A DNA stretch of 64,000 bases from Hermodice carunculata (Eukaryota > Annelida > Polychaeta > Eunicida > Amphinomidae). The DNA lies in contig OZ026628.1 in the NCBI GenBank assembly GCA_964020975.1, positions 58,992,108 through 59,056,107 on the forward strand, read 5' to 3'. The notes under the pieces were generated by a model. It did no database searches, had not been told where the DNA came from, and saw nothing but the letters and a program-made list of their open reading frames with translations. Position numbers and translations under genes: made by a program. Numbering within the stretch: the stretch's first letter is position 1; each line of letters begins with the position of its first letter. Below are positions 45,136 to 56,567 of this stretch, piece by piece.

Positions 45136-46260
45136 CGAAAAACAAAACAGCTGTGTGAACAGCCCATGCTCAGCTGACCTAGAGATTCATCACACTTGTG
45201 ACTCTGTGAATTTGGGATAGGATCATGGTCACCAATGTGCTGAGTAAGTCTGACCTGTATGGAAGGACATGAACATGTGCAACATCAAGATCCCAGTGCA
45301 AGTAGTTCTCAAGTGATACTGTGAAGAGTGAAATTGATGTATGTTGCACTGTGACCTCAGAAATGAGGTCGAGGTCGAGGTTGACTGTCATAGAGAAACT
45401 TTAACATGTGCAAGATCAATGTCCTAACTCAAAATAGTTCTCGTTATATGAAGTGAACAGGCAATTTCATGTTAGTTATCCTGCAAATGAGGTCAAGGTC
45501 TCTTATGTACTGTCTGAGTGTGGCTCTCAAAAGAAGAACCATAATCATGTCCAACATCAAAGATCATGCTAAAAAAGTTTATCATCTGTAGAGTAAGTTG
45601 CACCTAGGTGACCCTGTGACCTTGAGAATGAGGTCAAGGTCACCCATATTCTGTGTCGCTGTCATGCCGTCTAGTGTTCTCTGCCATTTTGAATCAATTA
45701 GCCAACTGGTTTGGAGAAGATTTTTTCAGATTTTGCCAATAAGTGAACAAAACAATATAAAAATAAAAATCCAAAAATCATTGAAGCATGACCATTTGAT
45801 AAAGCCCTGAAGAAACCACCCAAGGTACATCCCCACCAAGTTTGAAGAAGATCCGGCCAGCGGTTTTGCATAAGTCAAAAAGGAGACTTACCAGCACAAG
45901 TCCCATTGACATTCAAAGAAAACAACAGGAATGTGTATATTTACCGATATATCTCCACAGGTGTCCCTATGCAATTTCAAAACTTTTATCCATCATGTTT
46001 TGCCGAAGACTTTTTAAGATCTGCCCAAACAAGGACAATAAATACAAACATATAGAAAATCTAAAAATCAATAATATTGCCATCAAGTTTGAAGTCAATC
46101 TGGCGACGGTTTTGGAGCAGTAAAAAATGTGAATTAGTATTAGAATGCCCACTGGCTTACATAGTTATCAATAGGAAAGGTGTAATACCCAATAAGTACC
46201 TGAAGTGTCACATAAGTGAATCAAATAACAAAGAAAATGTACTTTTTGTCATTCAAAACT
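45136..46260 (-). repeat. hairpin-headed element, antisense
   Basis: Begins 'cagctgtgtgaacagcccatgctcagctgacc' and continues with the same modules as 20073-20645 to about 45690. Then come antisense R8 phrases ('ggtttggagaag', 'ccaccaagtttgaag', 'cggttttggagcag'). Paralogous to 20073 onward. Confidence 0.65.
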
Positions 46261-46304
46261 TACACTTGTGTTGTTCAAACAAGACTTGACCGTATTTGTT
46301 GTAG

Positions 46305-47578
46305 GTACCAATATTAGTGCCAGTGAAGGGGATAATAATCCTGAATGCATCCCCCCATGCATGCATGATGTGAAAAATTCTGGAAGACAACATCAACAAG
46401 ACATTGGATATATCCAAAAACAGGAAACAATTTTCACAAGTGAAAAGCCATCGTCTGCAGGTGGCATCCACCTTAGTACTAGTACAAGACATCAATCAGG
46501 TGAGATGGGTGAAGGCAGTGTGGTAAATACTCGGAGTTTACTGTGCTCTGATGAACAACTCAAGGATAATTGTGGCCCAGAAACTACTGCAGATGAAAGA
46601 CCTGGCAGGGACACTAAACAATGCCAGTGTACAATTTGTGGTAGAAAGCTTGCACATAATTCGTACTTGCAAGGACACATGAGAACTCACACAGATGATA
46701 AACCATACCAGTATGGAATGAGTGGTAAGCAATATGCAAGAGGTAATAATGCCCATAATGATAATCTGATAAAACACACAAGACATCACACAGGCAAGAA
46801 GCCATACCAGTGCGCAACACATAACAGAAAGTTTGCATCTAATGATGGTCTGGTAAATTACATGAGAACTCTCACAGATGAGAAACCATACCAGTGCACA
46901 ACATGTAATAGAAGGTTTGCAAGTAATGCTGGTCTTGTATCTCACATGACAACTCACACAGGTGAGAAACCATACCAGTGCACAACATGTAACATAAGAT
47001 TTGCAGGTAATGAATTTCTGAAGAAACACATGAAAACTCACACAGGCAAGAAGTCATATCAGTGTACAATATGTAACAAAAGGTATGCACATTATGACAA
47101 TCTGATAAAACACACGAGAACTCACACAGGTGAGAAACCATACCAGTGTACAACATGTAACAGAAAGTTTGCATGTAATGCTAGTCTGATGACACACATG
47201 AGAACTCACACAGGTGAGAAACCACACCAGTGTACAACATGTAACAGAAAGTTTGCATGTAATGCTAGTCTGATGACGCACATGAGAACTCACACAGGTG
47301 AGAAACCACACCAGTGCGCAAAATGTAAAAGAAGGTTTGCAAAGAATGGATGTCTGAAAAAGCACATGAGAACTCACACAGCCAAGAAGCCATACCAATG
47401 CACAATATGTAGCAAATGGTTTGCTGTCAGTGAGAGTCTAAGAAAACACATAAAAGCTCACACAGGCGAGAAGCCATACCAGTGTACAATATGTAACAAA
47501 AGGTATGCACATTGTTATATGCTAAGACAACATGAGAAGTCACACAGGCAAGAAACCATACCAATGCACAACAGGTAA
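46305..47578 (+). CDS. C2H2 zinc-finger protein D, terminal exon
   Basis: Phase-1 acceptor 'tttgttgtag' ending at 46304, then a diverged version of the N-terminal region (SGRQHQQDIGYIQKQ; VVNTRSLLCSDEQLKDNCGP; DERPGRDTKQCQC). There are eleven fingers. Finger 1 has Leu for the usual Phe. Finger 2 has lost both Cys (YQYGMSG), and finger 3 keeps only one Cys and no paired His. Fingers 4-11 are intact. Fingers 7 and 8 are nearly identical at DNA level (84-base tandem copies with ACNASLMTH helices). The frame ends in HRQETIPMHNR, a shifted reading of a next linker ('caggcaagaaaccata'), so the old protein was longer. Probably still coding but recently shortened; most distant of the four paralogues. 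Confidence 0.78.
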
Positions 47579-48130
47579 GAATGGTTTGCGCTCATGGTGA
47601 ATTTGATACAACAGATAAGAACTCACATAGGTGAGAAGCCTTTCCATTAATAAATATCTGAAAAAGCACATACCAACTCACACAGGCGAGAAGCCATACG
47701 AATGTAGCAAATGGTTTGCAGTCAGTGAGAATCTAAGACAGCACATGAGACCTCACATGGCCAAGAAGCCACACCAGTGTACAATATATCAGAAAAGGTA
47801 TGCACATAATGATTAGCTGAGAAAACACATGAAAACTCACATAGTCGAGAAACCATACCAGTGCACAACATGTAACAGAAAGTTTGCAAGTAAAGAATGT
47901 CTGAAAAAACACACAAGAAGTCACACAGACAAGAAGCCATACCAACGCACAACGTGTAGCAAGTGGTTTGCGCTTATGGGGAATCTGACATAACATAACT
48001 CACATACGTGAGAAGCCATACCAGTGAACATGTATCAGAATGTTTGTATGTAACAAGAACATTAAAAACCACATAGAAACTCACACAGGTGAGCAGCCAG
48101 AGCACTGTACAACATGAGAAAAGATTTACT
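47579..48130 (+). pseudogene. decayed 3' fingers of gene D
   Basis: Beyond the current stop, finger modules continue at 84-base spacing ('aatctaagacagcacatgagacctcac', 'aaaccataccagtgcacaacatgtaacag', 'aaaaaacacacaagaagtcacacag'), in shifted frames with several stops. Five to six fingers are recognisable. This is the sequence D lost when its frame broke near 47540. Confidence 0.85.
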
Positions 48131-48460
48131 CAAATGACAAGTGACTCACAGAAAAGGAATGAAAAATCATGCAGCAGGGAAGCCAATTCATGGCTAGCAC
48201 TGAACATTTACAGGAACGTACCTAGGTGGAGTTTCTTTTGGTGTTGTTAATATTGACATTGGGTGACCGGGAAAGGTCACATTGAGGTCAATGATTGTAA
48301 AAATCAACATTTAAATCTTTTACTTCAAACCTAAGTACTATATTTAATTACAACCTGGTAGGGATGCACTCTAGTTGGGCCTCTAAAAATGTGTTTGAGA
48401 TGTACAACATCAAGGTGATTTTCAAGGTCCCAGCAAAATCTTGTATTTCCTTTGTACAAA
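48131..48460 (+). other. duplicated 3' flank of gene D
   Basis: Matches 34136-34450 (see there). Noncoding. Confidence 0.65.
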
Positions 48461-49190
48461 ACGTTTTCAGGTTCAGCAGAGACTTGGTAGAAGTGTTGTC
48501 AGTCACCGAATCAAGTAATTTGTTCACAAGAGGTTTTTTATTCCATTTCACATTTTAACCTATTATACATATTCATATAATAACATCTTATGCAATAATT
48601 GCTGTTTTTTTGACATCATTGTGATACTAATTTTTCTTTTCTGAAAAACCACTGGCTGGGCTATACCTTGGTATTTGTTTTTGGACAGATTAAATGCCAT
48701 TTCAAGACAAACCATGCAGTTCTAAAAAAAAGTTTTGGGGTAGATTTTGAATCCTTATTGGGCGACTCATTACCATGAAAAAAAAATCGATCTAGCTTAT
48801 ATTATTTTGGAAGAAATATTAACACTGATATGCATGATGGACATGACGTCAGCCAGACATTTATTTTAAAGTTTAACCCCCAAACTCTCCTCTGCTCTAT
48901 ACCATACCACTGTGTAAATAACTGATTTTATTGTCACAATAGCTGTATTTTGCGATAACATAAAAACAAAATTGTGAAACATTTTGTAATTTTCAGAAAA
49001 TAAGCTTTTATTTAAAAGGGTACCGTGACAGATGTGACGTGACGTAACGTGACGGAGACAACAATTTGTCACATGAATATGGTTGAGAACAGGATAAGGC
49101 TCACTATCTGTGTCAGGGAGTGCACATGTAACATTTTTCTAGTGTGTATTGTTACCTCATTATTTTAATCCAGATTGTGTTTCCAAGCTA
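48461..49190. other. noncoding, nothing recognised
   Basis: AT-rich. The run 'gacagatgtgacgtgacgtaacgtgacggagac' at 49028-49059 is a small cluster of CRE-like TGACGT half sites. No gene. Confidence 0.45.
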
Positions 49191-49194
49191 ACGG

Positions 49195-49400
49195 TTATTA
49201 CCACTTATATAAAAACCCGCCGACACTTTCCAACCTGTATCCACCATTGGGGACACCTTCTCCACTAAGCTTCGTCTTTGACGCAGTGGGGCACTTGGCA
49301 CTCAGCCTATAGCTGACCCTGATTTCACAGCCTCGGGGCAACTTCACTATCTGATACCAAACTCGTATTCTGGGGCCTACAACTGGTAACTGTTTGTTTT
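49195..49400 (+). promoter_or_regulatory. TATA-containing, GC-richer island; possible promoter
   Basis: TATATAAAAACCCGCC at 49206-49221 is followed by 180 bases of balanced composition, unlike its AT-rich surroundings. No open frame follows, so it may be a lone promoter, a 5' UTR, or the remnant of a mobile-element terminus. Confidence 0.2.
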
Positions 49401-49654
49401 TGTATTTACATTTTCAGATAATGCTTACTCTGGAAAAGCCCGATACACTAATCACACATATATTTAGCTTGCTACCTCTTGAAAATATCCAATCAACTTG
49501 GCTGTCATTATGAAAATCGCAATTCCGCACCCAATGCCAATGGTTTGTAAATGAGCATTGGGACGATCTTGCCGAGTAGGGGTGAGAAGAGGGTTATAAT
49601 ATATGAAACCAAAAGTATATATTTTGCAAATATTTCAGAGCATGAATAATGATA

Positions 49655-50175
49655 AATGCTGTGGCTGCGATTCACTTTGATATTCAAATGAAATGTATTT
49701 TTGTGAGACTATCCCACAATCACTGCATTAATTGTGCAATGTTCAAATGGCGCTCGCCACCACATGGCGTCGTGTGTTACATTTGGATTTGTAACTAACG
49801 ATGATAACTGCTTCAGACTCAACCAAGTGGGCAGATTAAAATTAAGATAGTAAGTTATGTTTTCAAAGTACTTTAACGACTATTTGCCCTGGTAATTCGG
49901 AGAACAGACACCTGGAAGCATGCTGAAAACACGTGGCCGTGATTCAGTGTGATTCTCCTTTCCCTTAATGCATTGCGCGTTTTTAAATAGCGCTGACCGT
50001 GTGCGCATGCATATGAGGTATCATGTTGCATTTGGATTTATAACTAACGGATGATAACTGCTTCAGACCCAACCGAGCAGGCAGATTAAAGTTAAGATAG
50101 TAAGTCATCTTTTAAAAAAACGTTGACGACTGTTTCCCCTGGTAACTTGGAGAACGGTCACCTGGAACCTAGCAA
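49655..50175. repeat. tandem duplication of about 250 bp
   Basis: Both units carry 'gcgattcact' or 'gtgattcagt', 'aaatggcgctcgcc' or 'aaatagcgctgacc', 'gatgataactgcttcagac', 'gcagattaaa', 'aagatagtaagt', 'cgactatttgccctggtaa' and 'ggagaacagacacctggaa'. Moderately diverged, noncoding. Confidence 0.75.
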
Positions 50176-50407
50176 TACTAGATACGAATACAGCTATGCT
50201 GTTTCCCCTGCCCAAGTTCACTGTCCAGACAAGTTGAAATAAAAATATTAAAATGCTGTGTTTGAGTTGACTTTACTGCAAAATAAAGGCATGTTGGCCA
50301 GCTTTTCAGTTAACTTGCAACTTGGTTATGGGTGAATAGAACGTCCGCTTTTTTACGGGTGGTCGTTTGTGGGGCGATTTTGCTGGTCGTTGGTTGTGTG
50401 TTGTAGC

Positions 50408-50579
50408 TGGTCTAGGGCTGTCAACCTGGAGCATTGGAGCAAAATTTTGCATCACAGTTCTTGAAAACTTCTATACAATTTATCCAAAATAAGTGTTTCT
50501 AATAAAAAAAGTTCAGAAAATGACCCAGGGAATCTAAATTTGCTGCTACAGAGATTTCCAATTGGACAGCACTGTGGTC
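50408..50579. mobile_element. MITE with AGGGCTGTC ends, copy 1
   Basis: The element at 50413-50574 has ends TAGGGCTGTCAACCTGGAGC and AATTGGACAGCACTG (inverted), between direct TGGTC repeats (50408-50412 and 50575-50579). Related to 61109-61269. Contains 'ctacagagatttccaattgg'. Superfamily not assigned. Confidence 0.65.
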
Positions 50580-50865
50580 GTTCGGGTCAGGTTAACATTG
50601 CAAAAGCGCCCGTGCCAAGGAAAACTGGTCCTTTTGACCAGGTGGGGACTGGGGTCGCTAGTTGCAGCTACTACTGAACCATGATTATACCATGCGGAAC
50701 CGGCCAAGGTATATATGAAAGAGAGTTAATGTAAGAACATTTTCAAAAATAAGGGGAAATCATTCTTGATGCATGACTGCCATGAGGTGGGAATACCGGA
50801 GAGGGACCGCTTTATATACTTATAATTTCAGTATCTTAGTGTTATATTTATGTATTTATTTATCT

Positions 50866-50987
<122 letters not shown>

Positions 50988-50999
50988 TTTGATTCATGA

Positions 51000-51255
51000 A
51001 TGATTTAAGCATTTCAGCTACAAACCTATGCATCGCAATTTGATATTTTTTATTATTTCATACTTGTTATTTTCATGTTGTGGTCCACCATAGAAATAAG
51101 CTAAGGCAAGATTCCCTAGGTATTTGGTACTCCCATTTGGTGCATCATAGTTTGGTGTGCTTTCAGGAATTATATTGCACAATGCTGGCATATTTCTGAA
51201 TAAAATATTATCAATCAATCAATCAATCAATCAGTCAGTCAATCAATAAATCAAC
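51000..51255 (+). mobile_element. SINE or LINE 3' tail with (TCAA)n end
   Basis: Ends 'gaataaaatattatcaatcaatcaatcaatc', then degenerate TCAA/TCAG units to 51255. A short tandem tail after AATAAA is typical of CR1/L2-type LINEs and their SINEs. The body has no frame or clear tRNA box. Confidence 0.45.
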
Positions 51256-51735
51256 ATTCAGTGATAAAAAAGTTAAATACATTTAGGCCTAGTGATTATC
51301 TTAATGTTTTCCCTCTTGCTTTTGTAGAGAAAATACACAACTTACTAATTGCAAAATAATTTATCTGTTAATTTTCCCCGAATTAATAAACACAATATGT
51401 ATGCACAAATTCCCTAAAGCGTTTCATGTATAAATACAAAAGTTGTCGTATCTTAATTGATAGCATGTTGATGGTCTTTTTTAAAATTTATTTTTTTACT
51501 AATTTTTGCTAATTTCCGTCAGATTTTTGTACAATCTGAGGGAAAATAGCCAAATCAATACAATAATGACCTAAATGTTGTGATTTTGTCAACCATGTCA
51601 AAGCAAGATTTTCCACGTGAAACTCCACAGAATGCACCATTTCGCATGTGCAAATTCGAATTTTTTCGGGGAAGGGGGGGTGCCCCCAGACCCCCGTAGC
51701 GTGCCTTCGGGTGCTGCTTTGGCCCTGTGGGCAAC
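51256..51735. other. noncoding, nothing firm
   Basis: Includes a G-run with 'gtgcccccagacccccgtagcgtgcc' (51678-51710). No supported gene. Confidence 0.45.
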
Positions 51736-51909
51736 ATATGTCTCCTATGGGCCACTGAAAAAAATTATGTACTTTTAAGGACCACCTGGGTCTCTGAGTT
51801 TCTAGCACTGGCCTGGGTCCATCAATATTTAATAGGGAAGGGCGGCTTGAAAGTACATGGCATGTACCTTGTGTGTGTGTGTGTTCCATTAATTTTAGGG
51901 TTGGGTCTT

Positions 51910-51980
<71 letters not shown>

Positions 51981-52160
51981 CCATTAATTTTAGGGTTGGG
52001 TCTTTTTAGTAGGGTCTGTCAGGTAACCGGAACCACACATATATTTTTGTTAGGCCTTCGGTAACTTGGACATTTGTTGAAACATGTTTAAATGGATGTT
52101 CTTCCCCCTTTTATACATCACCTCTTTTGACGTCAGTTTAATTTGTTACTCGGGCACAGT
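51736..52160 (+). repeat. dispersed repeat R5 with expanded (GT)n
   Basis: Forward copy of 15560-15860. (GT)n at 51914-51979 lies between two copies of 'tgtgttccattaattttagggttgggtctttttagt' (51879-51915 and 51977-52010), so the microsatellite grew with a local duplication. Confidence 0.8.
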
Positions 52161-52480
52161 CGGAGGCATTTGTAATATATAAAAATACACATAAACATTT
52201 TGAAGTCTCTGCATAATCCACACGATCAAATAAAGTGCCAATCTGGTATAGAGTCCTATGGAATAATTATTTTATCATATTAATGATGTAAGAAGGGGCA
52301 ATCTGTCACATAATCTCATGTTTCCAATGAAAAATTGTTTGGTAACTAGCCGAATTTTAAATGTGCAACATTCTTTGTTGTCTATAGCTGGGGTGTTCAG
52401 GATTTCAACAACTTGCGCATAAAAGATCCATGACTTTTCCACACTTTGGAAGAATGAATGTACCTTTTTATTTTCACCTG
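52161..52480. other. noncoding, nothing recognised
   Basis: No repeat or gene signal. Confidence 0.45.
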
Positions 52481-53560
52481 ATGGTCTTATATAGTTGAGT
52501 ACAGTTTCATCGTCATCCAGGTCAAACACTTCCATACTTGTCAGCACGCTGACTTGACTATTATTGAAGAATGACTAGAAACTGGTAAACTGAGGTGCCT
52601 CAACCCCTCACCTGACAACACAAGGGGATGAACAGCAGCAATCTTAGAAACCATTGCGCCTTATGGATGGGGATCACAGTACTCAACCCCTGCTCCTGGT
52701 GTCCGGACTTGACCAAGTCTCCGTTCAACCGATACTGTGAAAGGGTTAAGATTGCAACACTGTTTGGAAACGAAAATTACATTGCACAAGCTGAAACATT
52801 TAAAAGCTAAAGTTGTTGTTTTAATGATTACTCAGTGACCACTGGCTAAGCCTGTTTGGTTATTATATTCGGACGGGGGTCAATAGGGGCAGTGTCGATA
52901 CAAAAGGTGTGAAAACTTGCATCCAGTTATATTGTTTTTATTACTGACAGATTATGCACATACAAGAGATATTCTTGGATACTGTATACATGACACATAA
53001 TTCACATTACTTTGAATTTCTTTCACGCAGTATCAGGAGAACCAGAATCGCTAGGATCCTGAAACACTTACAGACAAACGTCCTTGTAAGGGTCTTTATC
53101 AGGTTTGAAGGACAGTGAGTAAAGAGTTCGGACTGCGGAATAGTGTAATGACTACTAGGACGTGGTTCTGGACAAAGACACAAATACAATAGTTAAAACG
53201 TATACATGTATATGGTAATACAACAGGATCACATATTAAAGAGTTCATATCAATATTATACAATAACCATAAATATAACATGAAACGTCAGGATGACCCC
53301 AACTGAGGATGAAATTATTCGCTATCGCTGGGGCGACCTAAAAAGTAACAAACTGTAAGAGCATTTAGGATATGCTCAGGTATAATGTTTCATGAAAAGA
53401 AAACTATTAATGTTACATTAATCAATATCAAACCACTGAATAAGGAGACCCAGACACTTGTGATATAAGCTATTTGCAGATATAACAATTTGCTATTTTG
53501 CTACGTAGAATATTGATTAAGGATATTAAGTTTCGTATATCTTGAAAATCCAGAGTATGA
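52481..53560. repeat. segmental duplication, copy 3
   Basis: Matches 36330-37330, then runs straight into the sequence equivalent to 44100-44290 ('aagaaaactattaatg', 'atcaaaccactgaataag', 'atcttgaaaatccagagtatga'). The whole middle of copy 2 (37440-41350 and the LINE) is therefore absent here. Confidence 0.75.
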
Positions 53561-53597
53561 ATGCGTAGACAGTTGTTCACCCCTTGGCCCATAAAGA

Positions 53598-53618
53598 CGG
53601 GGGGGGGGGGGGGGGGGG
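53598..53618. repeat. poly-G run
   Basis: About 20 G; length in the assembly is unreliable. Confidence 0.9.
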
Positions 53619-53639
53619 CTATTGCTGTTGCCTGCATCT

Positions 53640-54290
53640 GTGTGTGAATCCGTCCATCCATCCGTGTGTTCCTGCTTGTATACAATTTTAGAACCAGATA
53701 GGATCTTTAAACTTTTTAATCACCCTTTTTGAAGTTTATGTCAAGTTTGAAGGACAAAGTTTATGTCAACCTCGAACGACAATGACTTGGACCCAAGTTT
53801 AAGGTCACCTAGGTCAATTCTCTGTGAATTTCTTGCATGCAATATTAGGAGAACCAGAGTAGCTAGGATCATGAAACATTTACAGATAATCACCCTTGTA
53901 AGGGCCTTTATCAAGTTGGAAGGACAGTGACCTTGGCCTAATTTGAAGGTCATAAGAGGCATTTTTTCTCTTGTACATGAGAACTGGATAAGAAAGGATC
54001 CTACGACATTTATAGTCAATAACCCTTGTAACATTCTAGATCAGTTTTGAAGGACAGGAATCTTGATCTGATTTCAAGGTCACCAGAATCAATCCACAAA
54101 AAAATTGAAAGGAATATCAACAGAACCAGATAAGCTAGGATCACAAAACTTTAAGAGGCGATCTCCCTTTTGAATGGTGAATTCAAGTTTGAAGGAGAAT
54201 AACCTTGACTCAATTTTAAGGTCACTCGGGTCAATTTATTTGAAATTCCTGGGTATAATATCAGGAGAACCAGATCCATTTTCAGTGCGA
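53640..54290. repeat. tandem repeat of about 145 bp, four to five units
   Basis: 'gaaccagataggatc' or close variants begin at 53691, 53851, 53981, 54123 and 54266. Each is followed by 'aaac-ttt..cccttgtaa', 'agtttgaaggacaatgac' and 'aaggtcac'. A further part unit lies at 53033-53115. Noncoding; head 'cgtccatccatccgtgtg' at 53651. Confidence 0.75.
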
Positions 54291-54359
54291 CCGAGGGGTT
54301 TTTCAGGCATTAGCCATTAGGTTCTATCATATTAGCAGATGTAGTAGTAAGTAATTAAG

Positions 54360-55255
54360 GAAGATAAAAGCGAACACAATTTTGAGTTGAGGAATGTACC
54401 GATGCGGCATGACGTGGGATATTGCAGTTTCGGGTAGGATCATAGAACAAACAGAATGACAGCAAGAGACCGAGGGTGCATTGATTTACTATCTGGGCTA
54501 GGTTACCAGGTATAGATTCTTGGCACTGTCACAGCCATCACAAAGAAGAAATGATTCATCAATTTAAATGCAGCAGTACTTCCTAATTTGATTATGTGTT
54601 ATATACAACCAACAAACAAAGAAAATATGAAGTTTGTTTACTTGTTACTTTTTTTTTGGGGGGGGAAGCGTTTTAGCTGAAAAATGTGACACACATGACA
54701 AGACCAACCAGATATGACGTATGATCAAATGATGCCTGGGAATTGCATAGGAAGATCATATCAAATGAATAAAAGCACATAGGTTACAATGTCCATGCAG
54801 AAAAATGAGTTTATATGTTTTTATATGAAAATGTTCAAAAAGAATATATTATGTCATGCCCTCCACAAATTTATCATTTTCTATAATAACTATAGAATCA
54901 CTCCATTTAAATTTTCAGACTTAAATATCATATTTCGATACGCTTGAAGATGTTTGCATTCAGAAAATATGTAGTTTTCCATATACGTTTGATTTTCAAA
55001 AAGTACAGTCCTTGTCACAAATATCACGGAATGTCCTGGCTACATATTTAGATTGCACACCTTAACTAAGTGAGTACTTAGTGTTCCTACGGAATGGAAG
55101 TTCAGCTGAGCATGGGCTGCTTGAACAGCATTCTGGTTGATTAAAAGAGTCGGGTGAGTTGTATGAGGCCATTATGATAGACTGAAACAGTCAATGCACA
55201 ATCACAGTGACGCTGAAATCAAGAGAACTGGCCCACAGCTAAAACTGATTGGTAT
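54360..55255 (+). other. duplicated 5' flank of a finger gene
   Basis: Bases 54360-54800 match the flank of gene B (20680-21060); 54900-55255 match the flank of gene A (11340-11690). So the ancestral 5' region was longer than either A or B now shows. Confidence 0.7.
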
Positions 55256-55372
55256 ATCTTTAAGGTTTCGATACTGCTGGCTGTGGAGGGTATAATGACC
55301 CTAGAAACCTGCCCCAATGGAAGTATGGTGTGAAATTCATTGGGAAACATCAATAAGACAATGGGTATATTA
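55256..55372 (+). pseudogene. finger-gene exon fragment E
   Basis: The acceptor site is changed ('tatatctttaagg'). Then come codons equivalent to DTAGCGG..LPQWKYGVKF and GKHQ, with a damaged frame, up to 'gacaatgggtatatt', where unrelated AT-rich sequence begins. The fingers are gone. Relict of a fifth full locus. Confidence 0.75.
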
Positions 55373-56567
55373 AAAAATTAATCAATCTTTATTCTTCATA
55401 AAACAAATACAAAGTATACAATGTGGCATGGAAAGAGCTTAGATAATGTATGAAGAAAAAAGGTCACCTGGATTAGATTCGACGATGTTTATCAACTGTA
55501 TGCTATGAACATAGAACAAAATAATTGTTATGTTTTGTTTGAATGTTTTTTTACCACTCGCCCTGTATATAATGAATTACTCTCGTCAAGTATAAAGTTA
55601 CGCAGTGTGCAAATGATACTGCAAACATTTTAATTGTAATTAAGTTCTTTTAGCCAGTATATCTTTGTTAACCATGTTCTCTAACGTGCACCAAAATACG
55701 CACAAATTACACATATCATTTATCTCATATAAAAGGCAAATAAACTGCACTGATTGCGTCAGGACTTTGCTACAGATTTCGTACACCGCGGAAGAATTAA
55801 ATCTTGCCTGTAACGTGGTATACGATATTCGTATACCACGGTAGCCTAAGGTACTGGACTGTACGAAATTTGTCCGACGGTAGGGGGAGCACAGATTGTA
55901 CCCCACTCTCTCAACAATTGCAGCACCGAGGTGTTTTGCCGAAACGTCGGATGAATTTTTGTCAGCTAAAGGGTGGCGTTGGTTCCTACAAATACACTAA
56001 AAGCTAATGATGCAGTAGCAGGACTATTTAAATCTTCTTGAAGCCACTCTGAGAATAACTTAATATGTGAACATAGAATTAATTGAAGGGTTTGGTGCAA
56101 AGACCTGATAACTCGAGTTACAGATCTTTGCCTGAAATTATGCGCATTGCCTTGTGCATGGCAGGATCTTCCTGCTGTGTAAATCTTGGAGGTTTCTGAG
56201 TAAAATTGTAGATAATTTTCAGTGCAAGCTCATGTTAACTCAATATACCCACCAAGACAAAAGTGTGCAATACCATGTCCTTTTATTTCCCTCAAAATAA
56301 CTGAGTTAGTGCAAACTTGTGTTATCTTGACATACAAAATCAGTCCGTTGTACTTAAAACATGCACATACACTTGCCCAATTCTTGCACAGCTAAAATTC
56401 TATGACTAGTACGAGGATTTGTTTGTTTGCTGCATCATACATGGACCCGATATATGTTATCGGAGTGCAAAAAAGAGGTAACTGTGCATATAATGTTTGT
56501 GGGTGCTGCAATTTTCTAGAAATGGTGTGTAGTTATGGTTAAATAATATGATAGTTACTACTTTTTA
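55373..56567. other. noncoding, with a 12-bp-arm palindrome
   Basis: The junction at 55373 reads 'aaaaaattaatcaatctttattcttc', which in reverse is an AATAAA followed by GATTGATT, so a minus-strand LINE/SINE 3' end may have cut fragment E. CGTGGTATACGA-TAT-TCGTATACCACG lies at 55814-55840. No gene recognised. Confidence 0.4.

Noticed and set aside
55900-55960. 'gccgaaacgtcggatga' as a second ribozyme core
   Set aside because: Lacks the CTGATGA segment and a stem II in the right place.
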